Of a stretch of 38,587 bases of DNA, positions 24,277-32,491 are shown piece by piece. The translations under genes and the position numbers were made by a program. The stretch covers positions 1 to 38,587 of the forward strand of contig JANYIO010000105.1 in NCBI GenBank assembly GCA_025362015.1. Reading direction: 5' to 3'. The DNA comes from Gammaproteobacteria bacterium. Lineage in GTDB: Bacteria > Pseudomonadota > Gammaproteobacteria > Pseudomonadales > Cellvibrionaceae. Positions within the stretch are counted from its first letter, which is position 1. Every line of letters begins with the position of its first letter. Below the pieces are notes generated by a model. It was given only the letters and a program-made list of their open reading frames with translations, had not been told where the DNA came from and searched no databases.

Positions 24277-24681
24277 CTATTTCAGAAAATTACTCTTCAC
24301 TTCATATAACTCTAACGGCAGCCCATCCGGATCCTTAAAAAATGTAAATTTTTTGCCGGTGTATTCGTCTATTCGAATTGGCTCTACCGCTATGCCTTTG
24401 CTTTCAAGTTCGTGTTTGGTTTCTGCGACATCCGTTACTGCAAAAGCGAGGTGACGTAAACCGCAGGCTTCTGGTTGCGATGGGCGTGCGGGTGGAGCGG
24501 GGAAGGAGAATAGTTCAAGTTGGGTGCCATCGGGTAAGGCTAAATCTAACTTATAGGATTGTCGTTCGGCACGATAGGCTTCCGCTACTACACGCAAACC
24601 TAGCGTCACTGCATAAAAATGTTTTGAGCGAACGTAATCGGAACAAATAATTGCGACATGGTGAAGATTGTTAAGTTGCAT
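24277..24681 (-). CDS. VOC-family metalloprotein (YaeR/GloA2-like)
   Basis: 134-residue vicinal-oxygen-chelate protein, very close in pattern to E. coli YaeR. LHHVAII supplies the first metal His, LELFSFPAPPARPSQPEA the Glu, LRHLAFAV the second His, and KDPDGLPLELYE the last Glu. The fold is that of glyoxalase I, but the reaction of this subgroup is uncertain. I chose the ATG at 24679-24681 because AGAGG lies 5 nt upstream. The frame continues 21 codons further to 24744 without any family similarity. It is an intruder between cheR and flgB on the opposite strand. mgsA, a methylglyoxal source, is in the window but 20 kb away. Confidence 0.9.
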   Translation of the reverse strand: MQLNNLHHVAIICSDYVRSKHFYAVTLGLRVVAEAYRAERQSYKLDLALPDGTQLELFSFPAPPARPSQPEACGLRHLAFAVTDVAETKHELESKGIAVEPIRIDEYTGKKFTFFKDPDGLPLELYEVKSNFLK

Positions 24682-24867
24682 GCTGGCCTCTACTGGTATG
24701 AAAGCATTTGGGTTATGAGAAGTTATCTCCTCTGGGGCTGCCATTTTGCTGTTGTTAGCGGTAAAGCCTTGCCGCTTTGTTTTGCCGCCACTGTTCTTGC
24801 CGCTTTTATTGTCTGCTTGTTACATAAAAAAACTAATTAAAACAATGTGTTATATTTTTTCGTGGCC
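24682..24867. other. Non-coding stretch upstream of the VOC gene and flgB
   Basis: With the flgB promoter and leader, this stretch fills a 307-nt gap between divergent genes. It contains three copies of TTGCCGC (24769-24775, 24782-24788, 24797-24803) about 14 nt apart. The promoter of the minus-strand VOC gene must be here, but no box is clear. Confidence 0.5.
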
Positions 24868-24885
24868 TTGGCACAAGCGTTGCAA
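24868..24885 (+). promoter_or_regulatory. Sigma-54 promoter of flgBCDE
   Basis: TTGGCAC (24868-24874), 5 nt, TTGCAA (24880-24885): a perfect TGGCAC-N5-TTGCW with GG and GC 12 nt apart. Transcription should start near 24897, about 90 nt before flgB. In Pseudomonas such promoters need FleQ/FleR. Confidence 0.9.
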
Positions 24886-24928
24886 ATGTTTATTCAACAA
24901 TGTGATATTGCCAGTCGGCGAAAACCAC

Positions 24929-24982
24929 TAGGTAGCACCAATAGGTAGGCGGCATCAATAGGTAGGCAGCATTAATAGGTAG
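24929..24982 (+). repeat. TAGGTAG tandem repeats in the flgB leader
   Basis: TAGGTAG occurs at 24929-24935, 24942-24948, 24959-24965 and 24976-24982, with periods 13, 17 and 17. The 17-nt unit is roughly AATAGGTAGGCRGCATY. The last copy provides the AGG ribosome site of flgB (ATG at 24989). The repeats lie wholly in the expected 5' untranslated leader. Confidence 0.85.
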
Positions 24983-24988
24983 AAAATT

Positions 24989-25390
24989 ATGTCAATTTCA
25001 TTCGAGTCAGCATTAGGCATCCATGAATCGGCGTTGCGTGTACGCGGTCAGCGTGCAGCAGTGTTGGCGAGTAATTTGGCGAATATCGATACGCCTAACT
25101 ACAAAGCACGGGATTTGGATTTTAAACAAATGTTGAATCAAAAAACGAGTGAAATCCCTTATTTCAGTGCGCAAATGACTAATGATCGCCATATCGCTGC
25201 GAGTGCGATGTTTGGTGAAGATGCGGATGTGTTGTATCGCACCCCACAACAACCATCAATTGATGGCAACACGGTTGAAGACCAAATTGAGCATGCAGAA
25301 TACATGAAAAATGCTTTAGCGTTTCAGGCTAGCTTTCAATTTTTAAACAGCAAATTTCAAGGTTTGAGAACAGCCATTCGTGGTGATTAA
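24989..25390 (+). CDS. flgB: Flagellar proximal rod protein FlgB
   Basis: Proximal rod subunit exported by the flagellar type III system, in contact with FliE. 133 residues, the usual length. RAAVLASNLANIDTPNYKARDLDF is the rod/hook N-terminal heptad motif (ANNIANxxTxGYK-like). The C-terminal helix (QIEHAEYMKNALAFQASFQFLNS) completes the D0 coiled coil. There is no cleaved signal, as expected. It is first gene of flgBCDE. The sigma-54 promoter lies about 100 nt upstream, and a repeat-rich leader with AGG 10 nt upstream sets translation. Confidence 0.97.
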   Translation: MSISFESALGIHESALRVRGQRAAVLASNLANIDTPNYKARDLDFKQMLNQKTSEIPYFSAQMTNDRHIAASAMFGEDADVLYRTPQQPSIDGNTVEDQIEHAEYMKNALAFQASFQFLNSKFQGLRTAIRGD

Positions 25391-25464
25391 TATTAAAGCG
25401 TTGGCGACTCGTTAAAAATGAGTCATTTAATTTTGTAAATGTTTTTACCTTAGCGAGAAAAATC

Positions 25465-25911
25465 ATGGCACTGGGAAATATTTTTGACATAGCAGGCACT
25501 GGCATGAACGCACAGAGTTTGCGTTTAAATACTACCGCGAGCAATTTGGCGAATGCGCAATCGGCGAGCTCGAGTGTCGATCAAGTGTACCGTAGTCGTC
25601 AGCCAGTTTTTGCTGCTATTCAACGCCAAGCCATGCAGCAATCCTTGAGTGGTGATCGAGCGACTAACGAGGATGAAGCCAATGCTGGCGTGCAAGTATT
25701 AGGCATTGTCGAAAGTAATGCGCCGCTAGATCGCCGTTATGAACCTACACACCCAAAGGCCGATAAAGATGGTTATGTTTATTACCCAAATGTGAATGTG
25801 GTAGAAGAAATGACGAATATGATGTCTGCATCACGCTCATTTCAAATGAATGTTGAAGTCATGAACTCTGCCAAACAAATGGTGCAACGTGTTCTTACTT
25901 TAGGCCAATAG
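25465..25911 (+). CDS. flgC: Flagellar proximal rod protein FlgC
   Basis: 148-residue rod subunit. N-terminal IAGTGMNAQSLRLNTTASNL and ANAQSA form the D0 helix and rod motif. PKADKDGYVYYPNVNVVEEM is the FlgC hallmark. The C-terminal helix SFQMNVEVMNSAKQMVQR closes the coiled coil. It follows flgB by 74 nt within the operon; GCGAGAAAAATC precedes the ATG as a ribosome site. Confidence 0.97.
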   Translation: MALGNIFDIAGTGMNAQSLRLNTTASNLANAQSASSSVDQVYRSRQPVFAAIQRQAMQQSLSGDRATNEDEANAGVQVLGIVESNAPLDRRYEPTHPKADKDGYVYYPNVNVVEEMTNMMSASRSFQMNVEVMNSAKQMVQRVLTLGQ

Positions 25912-25965
25912 TTTTGTGTGCAACCGTACAAATAAGTAAAACGTTTTTGAAGTAAGGGGAAAAAA

Positions 25966-26682
25966 ATGAGCAATATATCGAACGCAATTTCTAGTACGAC
26001 GCCGCTAGATCAACTTGATATCGCGAAGAAAAATCCGGTTAAGAAAAAGTCTAATGAGTTGGGACAAGACGCTTTTTTAGAATTAATGATTACGCAAATG
26101 AAAAATCAAGACCCACTCAGCCCGCAAAGCAATTCTGAATTTGTTGCTCAGTTAGCACAATTCAGTTCGGTGCAAGGCATTGAAAAATTAAATACAAATT
26201 TTAATAGTTTTAGCAGCGGTTTTCAGTCTAATAAAGCACTTCAGGCATCTTCTTTGGTGGGGCGCTCAGTGAGCGTTGAAAGTAAAACAAGTATTTTAGA
26301 AGATAAAGGAATTATTTCTGGCAGTGTAAATTTACCTGCAGCAACATCAGAATTAAAAATAAATATTTACAATTCAAGTGGTGCATTAGCGGCGCAAATT
26401 CCAGCGGGCGCAGCTTCTGCAGGTGATACAAATTTTCGTTTTGATGGCCACAACATGGAGATTAATGGTGAATTGTTGAGCTGGAATTCTGGCGCAAAAG
26501 CGCTGCCGCCAGACACTTATACATTTGCTGTTTTTGCTCAACAAGGTGGTAAGCCACAACAACTAACTACCAATCTTAGTGCCAACGTAAATAGTGTAAC
26601 GCTCGGCAGTGATGGAAATTTAGTACTGAACTTAGCCGGTGTAGGTTCAGTGGATATGAGCAAAGTGAAACAATTTAATTAG
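25966..26682 (+). CDS. flgD: Flagellar hook cap/scaffold protein FlgD
   Basis: Forms the temporary cap under which hook subunits polymerise; it is lost when the hook is complete. 238 residues. The conserved N-terminal part is DAFLELMITQMKNQDPLSPQ and FVAQLAQFSSVQGIEKLN. The C-terminal half holds the FlgD Ig-like/tudor domains (GLLSW-type segment, ALPPDTYTFAVFAQQGG). AAGGGGAAAAAA precedes the ATG. It lies between flgC and flgE, 54 and 52 nt from its neighbours. Confidence 0.96.
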   Translation: MSNISNAISSTTPLDQLDIAKKNPVKKKSNELGQDAFLELMITQMKNQDPLSPQSNSEFVAQLAQFSSVQGIEKLNTNFNSFSSGFQSNKALQASSLVGRSVSVESKTSILEDKGIISGSVNLPAATSELKINIYNSSGALAAQIPAGAASAGDTNFRFDGHNMEINGELLSWNSGAKALPPDTYTFAVFAQQGGKPQQLTTNLSANVNSVTLGSDGNLVLNLAGVGSVDMSKVKQFN

Positions 26683-26734
26683 TAGCGAAACGAGTTATGC
26701 GTTGCGTTACTAACCACTTAATTAGGAGTAGATC

Positions 26735-28717
26735 ATGTCATTCAATACAGCACTCAGCGGAATACGCGCGGCCGACACTGATTTAAGAGTCACCGGAAAT
26801 AATATTGCTAACGCAGGCACAATTGGTTTTAAAAGTTCACGCGCTGAGTTTGGTGATGTTTACAGTAGTTCATTGTTGGGAGGTGGACAGGACACCCCCG
26901 GAAGTGGAGTAACAACACTAAAATTGCGTCAACAATTTGGTCAAGGTAATTTAAAATTTACGCAAAATACAATGGACTTAGCCGTCAATGGTGCAGGATT
27001 TTTTGTGTTGAAAAACAGTGATGGCCGATCTTTTTCGCGCGCGGGTGCTTTTGGTTTAGATAAAGATGGCAATATCGTTAACAGTACCGGTGCAAATCTG
27101 CAGGGCTTTTTAGCGGATGCTGCCGGTAATGTGAATGGAATTATCAGCAATTTAAAAGTCGATGTTACGACTCAGGCACCACGTCAAACCACAGGCCTGG
27201 ACTCCGCGTTTAATTTAGATGCTAACCAAAAAGTGTTGGAGTCTACGGGTTCAAGTTTTGTTTCAAACGGCACTGCAGTAGGTGTTGCAACTCTCGGTGT
27301 GAAACCGAGTAGCAATGGCTATGCACCACAAACGTTAACTATAAAAGACCCAAAGGGGGCCGTCGTAAACTACACAAGTACTGCGGGTGCTCCGGCCGCT
27401 AAAACGGCCTCAGAACTCAATGCCTTGTCTGGGATTAGTGCAACCGCATCTACCGCAGCCACTGTCTCCGCTGCGGGGTTTAGTAATGCTAATGGAAATC
27501 TGGTTTTAAATGGCGTTACCCTTAGTGCCACAACACTTGCGGGTTTACAAACGCAAATTAACGCTTTATCTACCTCTACTTTGGCTGGCGTCAGCGCGGT
27601 GGTTAACGGCGCCGGTGATTTGGACATAGTCTCTAAAGTGGGTGGCGATTTAAATTTTTCATTCGCTGGCCCAAGCGCCGCCGGCAACTTAAGCGTGACC
27701 GGCAGTAGCTCCGGAGCTCAAACGGTAAGTAATTTAACGGATGCTGCCGTTGTCGGTGGAACCTTGAATGTCATTATGGATTCTGGTTTTGCGATTACCA
27801 GCAGCACTCCGGCCTCGGGCAATTTATTTGCGCCTATCACGCCCGCGAGCTTTACTGCCGTAACTGTTAATCCGTTTAACCCTACAGATTCCAAAACTTA
27901 TAACCATGCAACTTCGGCTTCGGTTTACGATAGTTTGGGTAATTCTCACGTTATGCGCTCTTATTTTGTAAAACAAAATTACGACGTAAATGACCCAACC
28001 ACCACGCCAAATCACTGGAAAGTCTATGTACAAATTGACGGTCAAAACGTGGGTGACCCAGATCCTAGCTTACCTTCACCGGCTAACACCTTACCTACAA
28101 TGGCCGTTAAAAATGTTTACTTCTCGCCAGATGGTACGTTGAATGCGGCGTTAACCGACAAAATGCTCATTTCGAATTGGACTCCACTAGATTCGCTCGG
28201 CAAACCGCTCGGTGCCTTAGCACCACTCAATGTATTGCAAGGTGGTAGCACACCCGTGGTAGAACCTCCTGCAAGTTCAAACTTTGCGATTGATATGGGC
28301 GGCTCCACTCAGTTCGGTAGTGCTTTTGCGGTGGAAAACCTCAACCAGAATGGTTACGCGACAGGTCGTTTAGCAGGTTTGGATGTGGACAGTAAAGGCA
28401 TTCTGTTTGCTCGTTTCACTAATGGCGAAGCGCAAACACTCGGTCAAGTAGCCTTGGCTAAATTCAATAATATTGAGGGCTTGAAACCTATCGGCGACAC
28501 CATGTGGGCGCAAACCTTTGAAACTGGCGACGCGGTTATAGGTGCGCCTGGCTCATCGTCTCTTGGTGCAATTACTTCCGGAGCTTTGGAAGAATCCAAT
28601 GTTGATCTTTCCGCCGAGTTGGTAAACCTGATTATTGCGCAACGCAATTATCAGGCGAACGCAAAAACAATTGAGACTGCTAATGCGACAACTCAAACCA
28701 TTATTAACTTGAGGTAA
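26735..28717 (+). CDS. flgE: Flagellar hook protein FlgE, long form
   Basis: Subunit of the universal joint. 660 residues, against about 400 in E. coli and about 460 in P. aeruginosa. N-terminal D0/D1: SFNTALSGIRAADTDLRVTGNNIANAGTIGFKSSRAEF. Then the conserved GNLKFTQNTMDLAVNGAGFF. The C-terminal LVNLIIAQRNYQANAKTIET motif closes D0. The extra length lies in the outer domains. Residues about 220-325 are an Ala/Ser/Thr/Asn-rich insert (TASELNALSGISATA, then ITQINALS-type and DLDIVSKVGGDLNFSF strands) that resembles an insert in FlgK. GGAG precedes the ATG by 8 nt. It is last gene of flgBCDE. An interrupted hairpin follows before the flgF promoter. Confidence 0.96.
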   Translation: MSFNTALSGIRAADTDLRVTGNNIANAGTIGFKSSRAEFGDVYSSSLLGGGQDTPGSGVTTLKLRQQFGQGNLKFTQNTMDLAVNGAGFFVLKNSDGRSFSRAGAFGLDKDGNIVNSTGANLQGFLADAAGNVNGIISNLKVDVTTQAPRQTTGLDSAFNLDANQKVLESTGSSFVSNGTAVGVATLGVKPSSNGYAPQTLTIKDPKGAVVNYTSTAGAPAAKTASELNALSGISATASTAATVSAAGFSNANGNLVLNGVTLSATTLAGLQTQINALSTSTLAGVSAVVNGAGDLDIVSKVGGDLNFSFAGPSAAGNLSVTGSSSGAQTVSNLTDAAVVGGTLNVIMDSGFAITSSTPASGNLFAPITPASFTAVTVNPFNPTDSKTYNHATSASVYDSLGNSHVMRSYFVKQNYDVNDPTTTPNHWKVYVQIDGQNVGDPDPSLPSPANTLPTMAVKNVYFSPDGTLNAALTDKMLISNWTPLDSLGKPLGALAPLNVLQGGSTPVVEPPASSNFAIDMGGSTQFGSAFAVENLNQNGYATGRLAGLDVDSKGILFARFTNGEAQTLGQVALAKFNNIEGLKPIGDTMWAQTFETGDAVIGAPGSSSLGAITSGALEESNVDLSAELVNLIIAQRNYQANAKTIETANATTQTIINLR

Positions 28718-28800
28718 TCGCAGAGGATTGAACTTGTCATTGAAATTGTAGTATTGCGAAGTATTAGCGCCCTAAATAATCGGCGGCTTAACCTCACCCA

Positions 28801-28830
28801 AGCGGCAAACAGCGGAAGTTGTTTGCCGCT
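28801..28830 (+). terminator. Hairpin after flgE, possible terminator
   Basis: AGCGGCAAACA (28801-28811) and TGTTTGCCGCT (28820-28830) make a perfect 11-bp stem with an 8-nt loop. The following AGCTATTTCT is a poor T-tract, so termination may be partial or factor-aided. It lies 83 nt after flgE and 104 nt before the flgF promoter. Confidence 0.6.
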
Positions 28831-28933
28831 AGCTATTTCTGCACCGCTCACCACCACTAGCATCCTTCTATTTAATCTTTTTGTTTCAAAGGCTTAGCGC
28901 TAGCAGGTAAACCGGCGAACGGCCGTAAGCAAC

Positions 28934-28951
28934 TTGGCACCCGTCTTGCAA
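28934..28951 (+). promoter_or_regulatory. Sigma-54 promoter of flgFGHIJKL
   Basis: TTGGCAC (28934-28940), 5 nt, TTGCAA (28946-28951): the same perfect consensus as before flgB. Transcription should start near 28963, about 50 nt before flgF. Together with the flgE hairpin it divides the locus into two operons, as in P. aeruginosa. Confidence 0.9.
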
Positions 28952-29011
28952 AACCTCTCATAACGGCAACACTGCCAAAAAACTAGCGGCCTCACTCCAG
29001 GAGTAAGCATT

Positions 29012-29755
29012 GTGGACAGAGCCATTTATATCGCCATGACCGGCGCCAAAAATAACATGATGTCGCAGACTAGCCACGCCAACAACATGGCGAACATCAG
29101 CACGAATGGCTTCAAAGCAGATTTTGAACAGTCGCGCAGCATGGGCGTTTACTACGGTGAAGGCCAACCAACACGCGCATACGCGCTCACTGAATCTCCC
29201 TCAGCCGATTTTGATTCTGGCCCCATGATGGCTACCGGTAATCCGCTCGACATGGCGATTAATGGCAATGGTTTTATTGCCGTGCAAGCACCCGATGGTA
29301 GCGAGGCTTACACGCGTGCAGGCAATCTCAGTATTGATGCATCGGGCACCTTGCGCACCGCGAATGGATTAGCCGTGCTTGGCAACTCAGGGCCTATTAA
29401 TTTCCCCCCGTTGGACAAAATAGAAATAGGGTCCGATGGCACCATCTCCATTATTGCATTGGGGCAGGGTGCGGAAACCATGGTGGATTCCAATCGGCTT
29501 AAATTAGTTAATCCGGATTTAAAAAATATTGAAAAAGGTGCAGATGGTTTGTTTCGTCAGCGCGATGGTTTAACGGCAGAAGTTTCAGCAAATGTACGTG
29601 TTGCGGGTGGCATGTTAGAAGGCAGCAATGTAAATGCGATGAGCGAATTCACGCAAATTTTAACGCTCGCACGCCAGTACGAAATGCAAGTGAAATTAAT
29701 GAAAACGGCAGATGAAAATGCAGCGGCATCTGCACAACTTTTACAAATGTCTTAG
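29012..29755 (+). CDS. flgF: Flagellar proximal rod protein FlgF
   Basis: 247-residue rod subunit. N-terminal DRAIYIAMTGAKNNMMSQ with a HANNMANISTNGFKADF motif. The middle NPLDMAINGNGFIAVQ is the conserved rod/hook core. C-terminal MSEFTQILTLARQYEMQVKLM. It starts with GTG at 29012, with AGGAG (28998-29002) 9 nt upstream; the aligned family N-terminus (MDxAIYxAM) confirms this start. It is first gene of the second rod/ring operon. Confidence 0.97.
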   Translation: MDRAIYIAMTGAKNNMMSQTSHANNMANISTNGFKADFEQSRSMGVYYGEGQPTRAYALTESPSADFDSGPMMATGNPLDMAINGNGFIAVQAPDGSEAYTRAGNLSIDASGTLRTANGLAVLGNSGPINFPPLDKIEIGSDGTISIIALGQGAETMVDSNRLKLVNPDLKNIEKGADGLFRQRDGLTAEVSANVRVAGGMLEGSNVNAMSEFTQILTLARQYEMQVKLMKTADENAAASAQLLQMS

Positions 29756-29824
29756 TGGTACAGCTGTCTTAATGATTTTATTTGTAAAAAATTTAATTGA
29801 GTTAACACTCGCGAGGAAAGCAAA

Positions 29825-30610
29825 ATGATTTCTGCACTCTATGTCAGTAAAACCGGATTAGCGGCGCAAGACAAACAGTTATCGACCATTTCAAACAACT
29901 TGGCGAACACCGGCACCGTAGGTTTTAAACGTGATCGCGCCATGTTTGAAGATTTACTGTATCAAGTGCAACGTCAGCCAGGTGCTAAAGAAACACAAGA
30001 TTCGCAATTGCCTTCAGGTTTGCAATTGGGAACAGGTACTCGCGTAGTAGCTACGCAAAAACAATTTAGTCAGGGTAATTTACAAGTGACTGAACAGCCC
30101 CTTGATGTGGCCATTAACGGCCGGGGATTTCTGCAAGTATTACAAGCGGATGGCACCATCGCTTACACCCGCAATGGGCAGTTGCAATTAAACAGTGAAG
30201 GTCAAGTGGTGAATAACGATGGCTTAGTGTTAGAGCCCGCAATCACAGTTCCGCAGGGCGCTAGCAAAATTACGATAGGTAAAGATGGAACCGTAAACGC
30301 TTACACCGTGGGTCAAGTCACTCCACAACAATTAGGCAATATCACTCTCGCAGATTTTGTAAACCCTGCAGGCTTGCAAGCCATCGGCGGAAATTTATTT
30401 GTCGAAAGCGTCGCGAGTGGCAACGCGCAACAAGGTGCTCCGGGCGAAAATGGTATGGGCGCATTGTTGCAAGGAAATTTGGAAAGTTCCAACGTGGATA
30501 TTGTAGAAGAAATGGTAAACATGATCACTACTCAACGTGCTTATGAAATGAATTCAAAAGTAGTATCAACGGCTGACCAAATGTTGCAATACATTTCGCA
30601 AAATCTTTAA
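29825..30610 (+). CDS. flgG: Flagellar distal rod protein FlgG
   Basis: 261-residue distal rod subunit, the usual length. N-terminal SALYVSKTGLAAQDKQLSTI, SNNLANTGTVGFKRDRAMFEDLLYQ. The FlgG-specific GLQLGTGTRVVATQKQFSQG follows, with QPLDVAINGRGFLQV and the C-terminal VNMITTQRAYEMNSKVVSTAD. GAGGAAAG lies 5 nt before the ATG. It is 69 nt after flgF and 18 nt before flgH. Confidence 0.98.
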   Translation: MISALYVSKTGLAAQDKQLSTISNNLANTGTVGFKRDRAMFEDLLYQVQRQPGAKETQDSQLPSGLQLGTGTRVVATQKQFSQGNLQVTEQPLDVAINGRGFLQVLQADGTIAYTRNGQLQLNSEGQVVNNDGLVLEPAITVPQGASKITIGKDGTVNAYTVGQVTPQQLGNITLADFVNPAGLQAIGGNLFVESVASGNAQQGAPGENGMGALLQGNLESSNVDIVEEMVNMITTQRAYEMNSKVVSTADQMLQYISQNL

Positions 30611-30628
30611 CCGCTGAGTAAAAAAATT

Positions 30629-31345
30629 ATGCGCCTGCTATCAGATCGTCAAACCTGTAACCGCATCAGTCGCAACCTATTTGTGTTTGCGCTGAACGCG
30701 CTGTTGGCTGGCTGCATGCTAAATGATAAACCACAAGCGGGTGATCCATATTACGCACCCACCATTTCGACAGCGCAAGCCATGCCACAACGTACCGACG
30801 GCTCGCTCTATCAAGATTCATATGGTTTAACTTTATTTGGTGATCGCAAAGCACATTTTGTGGGTGACATTATTACCATTACCTTAAGCGAAAAAACAGT
30901 ATCTACAAAGTCATCCAAAGTTGATGTGAGTAAAGATGATGCCGTTAACTTCAACAGCGGTGCAAATACATTATTAGGCACTAATCCTTCGCTGAAAGGT
31001 TTAACTCTGGCAACGAGTATTGCTCAGAAAAGAAAATTTGCCGGTGCCGGTGGTGCGGATCAAAGTAATAGTTTAAGCGGCAATATTACTGTCACTGTGG
31101 CTGAAATTTTACCAAATGGTAATTTAGTGGTACGCGGTGAAAAATGGATGACCTTAAATAGTGGGGATGAATTTATTCGCATCAGCGGCATAGTGCGCCC
31201 TGACGATATAGCTACTGACAACACTGTAGTGTCAACACGTTTAGCAAATGCAAAAATTTCTTACAGCGGTAAAGGTGCTTTGGCTGATTCTCAATCGATG
31301 GGTTGGTTGTCGCGATTTTTTAGCAGTGATTTGTGGCCATTTTAA
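30629..31345 (+). CDS. flgH: Flagellar L-ring lipoprotein FlgH
   Basis: Outer-membrane ring through which the rod exits. 238 residues with a lipoprotein signal: basic N-terminus, hydrophobic LFVFALNALLAGC, lipidated Cys29. Conserved FlgH parts are GSLYQDSYGLTLFGDRKAHFVGDIITITL, ITVTVAEILPNGNLVVRGEKW and FIRISGIVRPDDI, ending WLSRFFSSDLWPF. The ribosome site is weak, so coupling to flgG is likely. Confidence 0.97.
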   Translation: MRLLSDRQTCNRISRNLFVFALNALLAGCMLNDKPQAGDPYYAPTISTAQAMPQRTDGSLYQDSYGLTLFGDRKAHFVGDIITITLSEKTVSTKSSKVDVSKDDAVNFNSGANTLLGTNPSLKGLTLATSIAQKRKFAGAGGADQSNSLSGNITVTVAEILPNGNLVVRGEKWMTLNSGDEFIRISGIVRPDDIATDNTVVSTRLANAKISYSGKGALADSQSMGWLSRFFSSDLWPF

Positions 31346-31387
31346 TGCATAGGCGTTTATGTGAGCTCACTTAATGAGTAATACATT

Positions 31388-32491
31388 ATGAAAATTACAC
31401 GTGGCTTAATGATCTTTTTGTTGTTGCATTTGTCATTCAATGTACAAGCAGAACGCATTAAAGATTTAACCAGTGTTGCTGGTGTGCGCGCTAATCAGTT
31501 AGTGGGTTATGGTTTAGTGGTGGGTTTGGATGGCACTGGTGACCAAACCACACAATCACCTTTTACCACGCAATCTTTTAATTCCATGTTAAAACAATTT
31601 GGCATTGCGGTACCCGAAGGTGCGCGTATGCAAATGAAAAATGTAGCAGCCGTGATGATTCAGGCAGAGCTTCCAGCGTTTGCAAAACCTGGCCAAACTT
31701 TAGATGTAACCGTATCCTCCATTAGTAATGCAAAAAGTTTACGCGGTGGAAGTTTATTAGTTGCCCCGTTAAAAGGGCTGGATGGAAAAGTTTATGCAGT
31801 TGCGCAGGGTAATTTAATTGTTGGAGGCTTTGGCGCACAAGGTGCAGATGGCTCGAGCATTAAAGTGAATATTCCCAGCGCGGGTAGAATTCCAAGCGGC
31901 GCCATTATTGAACGCATGGTAGAAAATAATTTTGCCGGTGGTCAACCTATTGTGTTTAATTTAAATCGTGCGGACTTCACGACTGCAAATCAATTAGCAA
32001 AAAGTATTAATGCATTGTTGGGGCCCGATGTTGCGCGGCCATTGGATGCAGTTTCAATTGTGGTTGATTCACCACAAAATCCCGCACAGCGGGTTGACTT
32101 TATTGCGATGCTTGAAAATCTTGAAGTGGTTCCCGGTGAAGAAGCCGCGAAAGTTATTATTAATTCACGCACAGGTACCATCGTAGTGGGTAAAAATGTT
32201 CGCGTTTCTCCTGTTGCAATTACTCACGGTAGTTTAACTGTTACGGTTGCAGAAAGTTTAACCGTAAGCCAGCCCAATGCTTTTGGCAAAGGTGAAACTG
32301 TGATTGTCCCTAGCAGTAATGTACAGGCTGCAGAAAAAGTAAACCCTATGTTTAAGTTTGCACCGGGTGCAACACTCGATGACATAGTGCGCGCAGTTAA
32401 TAATGTTGGTGCATCACCCAGTGATTTAATGGCGATATTGGAAGCTTTAAAACAATCCGGTGCACTAAAAGCAGAATTGGTGGTGATCTAA
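31388..32491 (+). CDS. flgI: Flagellar P-ring protein FlgI
   Basis: Periplasmic ring protein around the rod, assembled with FlgA help. 367 residues with a Sec signal ([16 protein letters not shown], cleaved before ERIKD). [39 protein letters not shown] and the C-terminal [40 protein letters not shown] are family signatures. Its stop TAA shares the last A with the ATG of flgJ (1-nt overlap). Confidence 0.98.
   Translation: MKITRGLMIFLLLHLSFNVQAERIKDLTSVAGVRANQLVGYGLVVGLDGTGDQTTQSPFTTQSFNSMLKQFGIAVPEGARMQMKNVAAVMIQAELPAFAKPGQTLDVTVSSISNAKSLRGGSLLVAPLKGLDGKVYAVAQGNLIVGGFGAQGADGSSIKVNIPSAGRIPSGAIIERMVENNFAGGQPIVFNLNRADFTTANQLAKSINALLGPDVARPLDAVSIVVDSPQNPAQRVDFIAMLENLEVVPGEEAAKVIINSRTGTIVVGKNVRVSPVAITHGSLTVTVAESLTVSQPNAFGKGETVIVPSSNVQAAEKVNPMFKFAPGATLDDIVRAVNNVGASPSDLMAILEALKQSGALKAELVVI

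Noticed and set aside
24929-24982. Repeats before flgB as a CRISPR array
   Set aside because: Units are about 17 nt with no spacers of regular length, no palindromic repeat and no cas genes; they fit a simple tandem repeat.
27370-27687. 105-codon frame antisense to the flgE insert
   Set aside because: Ala/Pro/Val-rich composition arises from the complement of an Ala/Thr/Ser-rich coding region; no family features.
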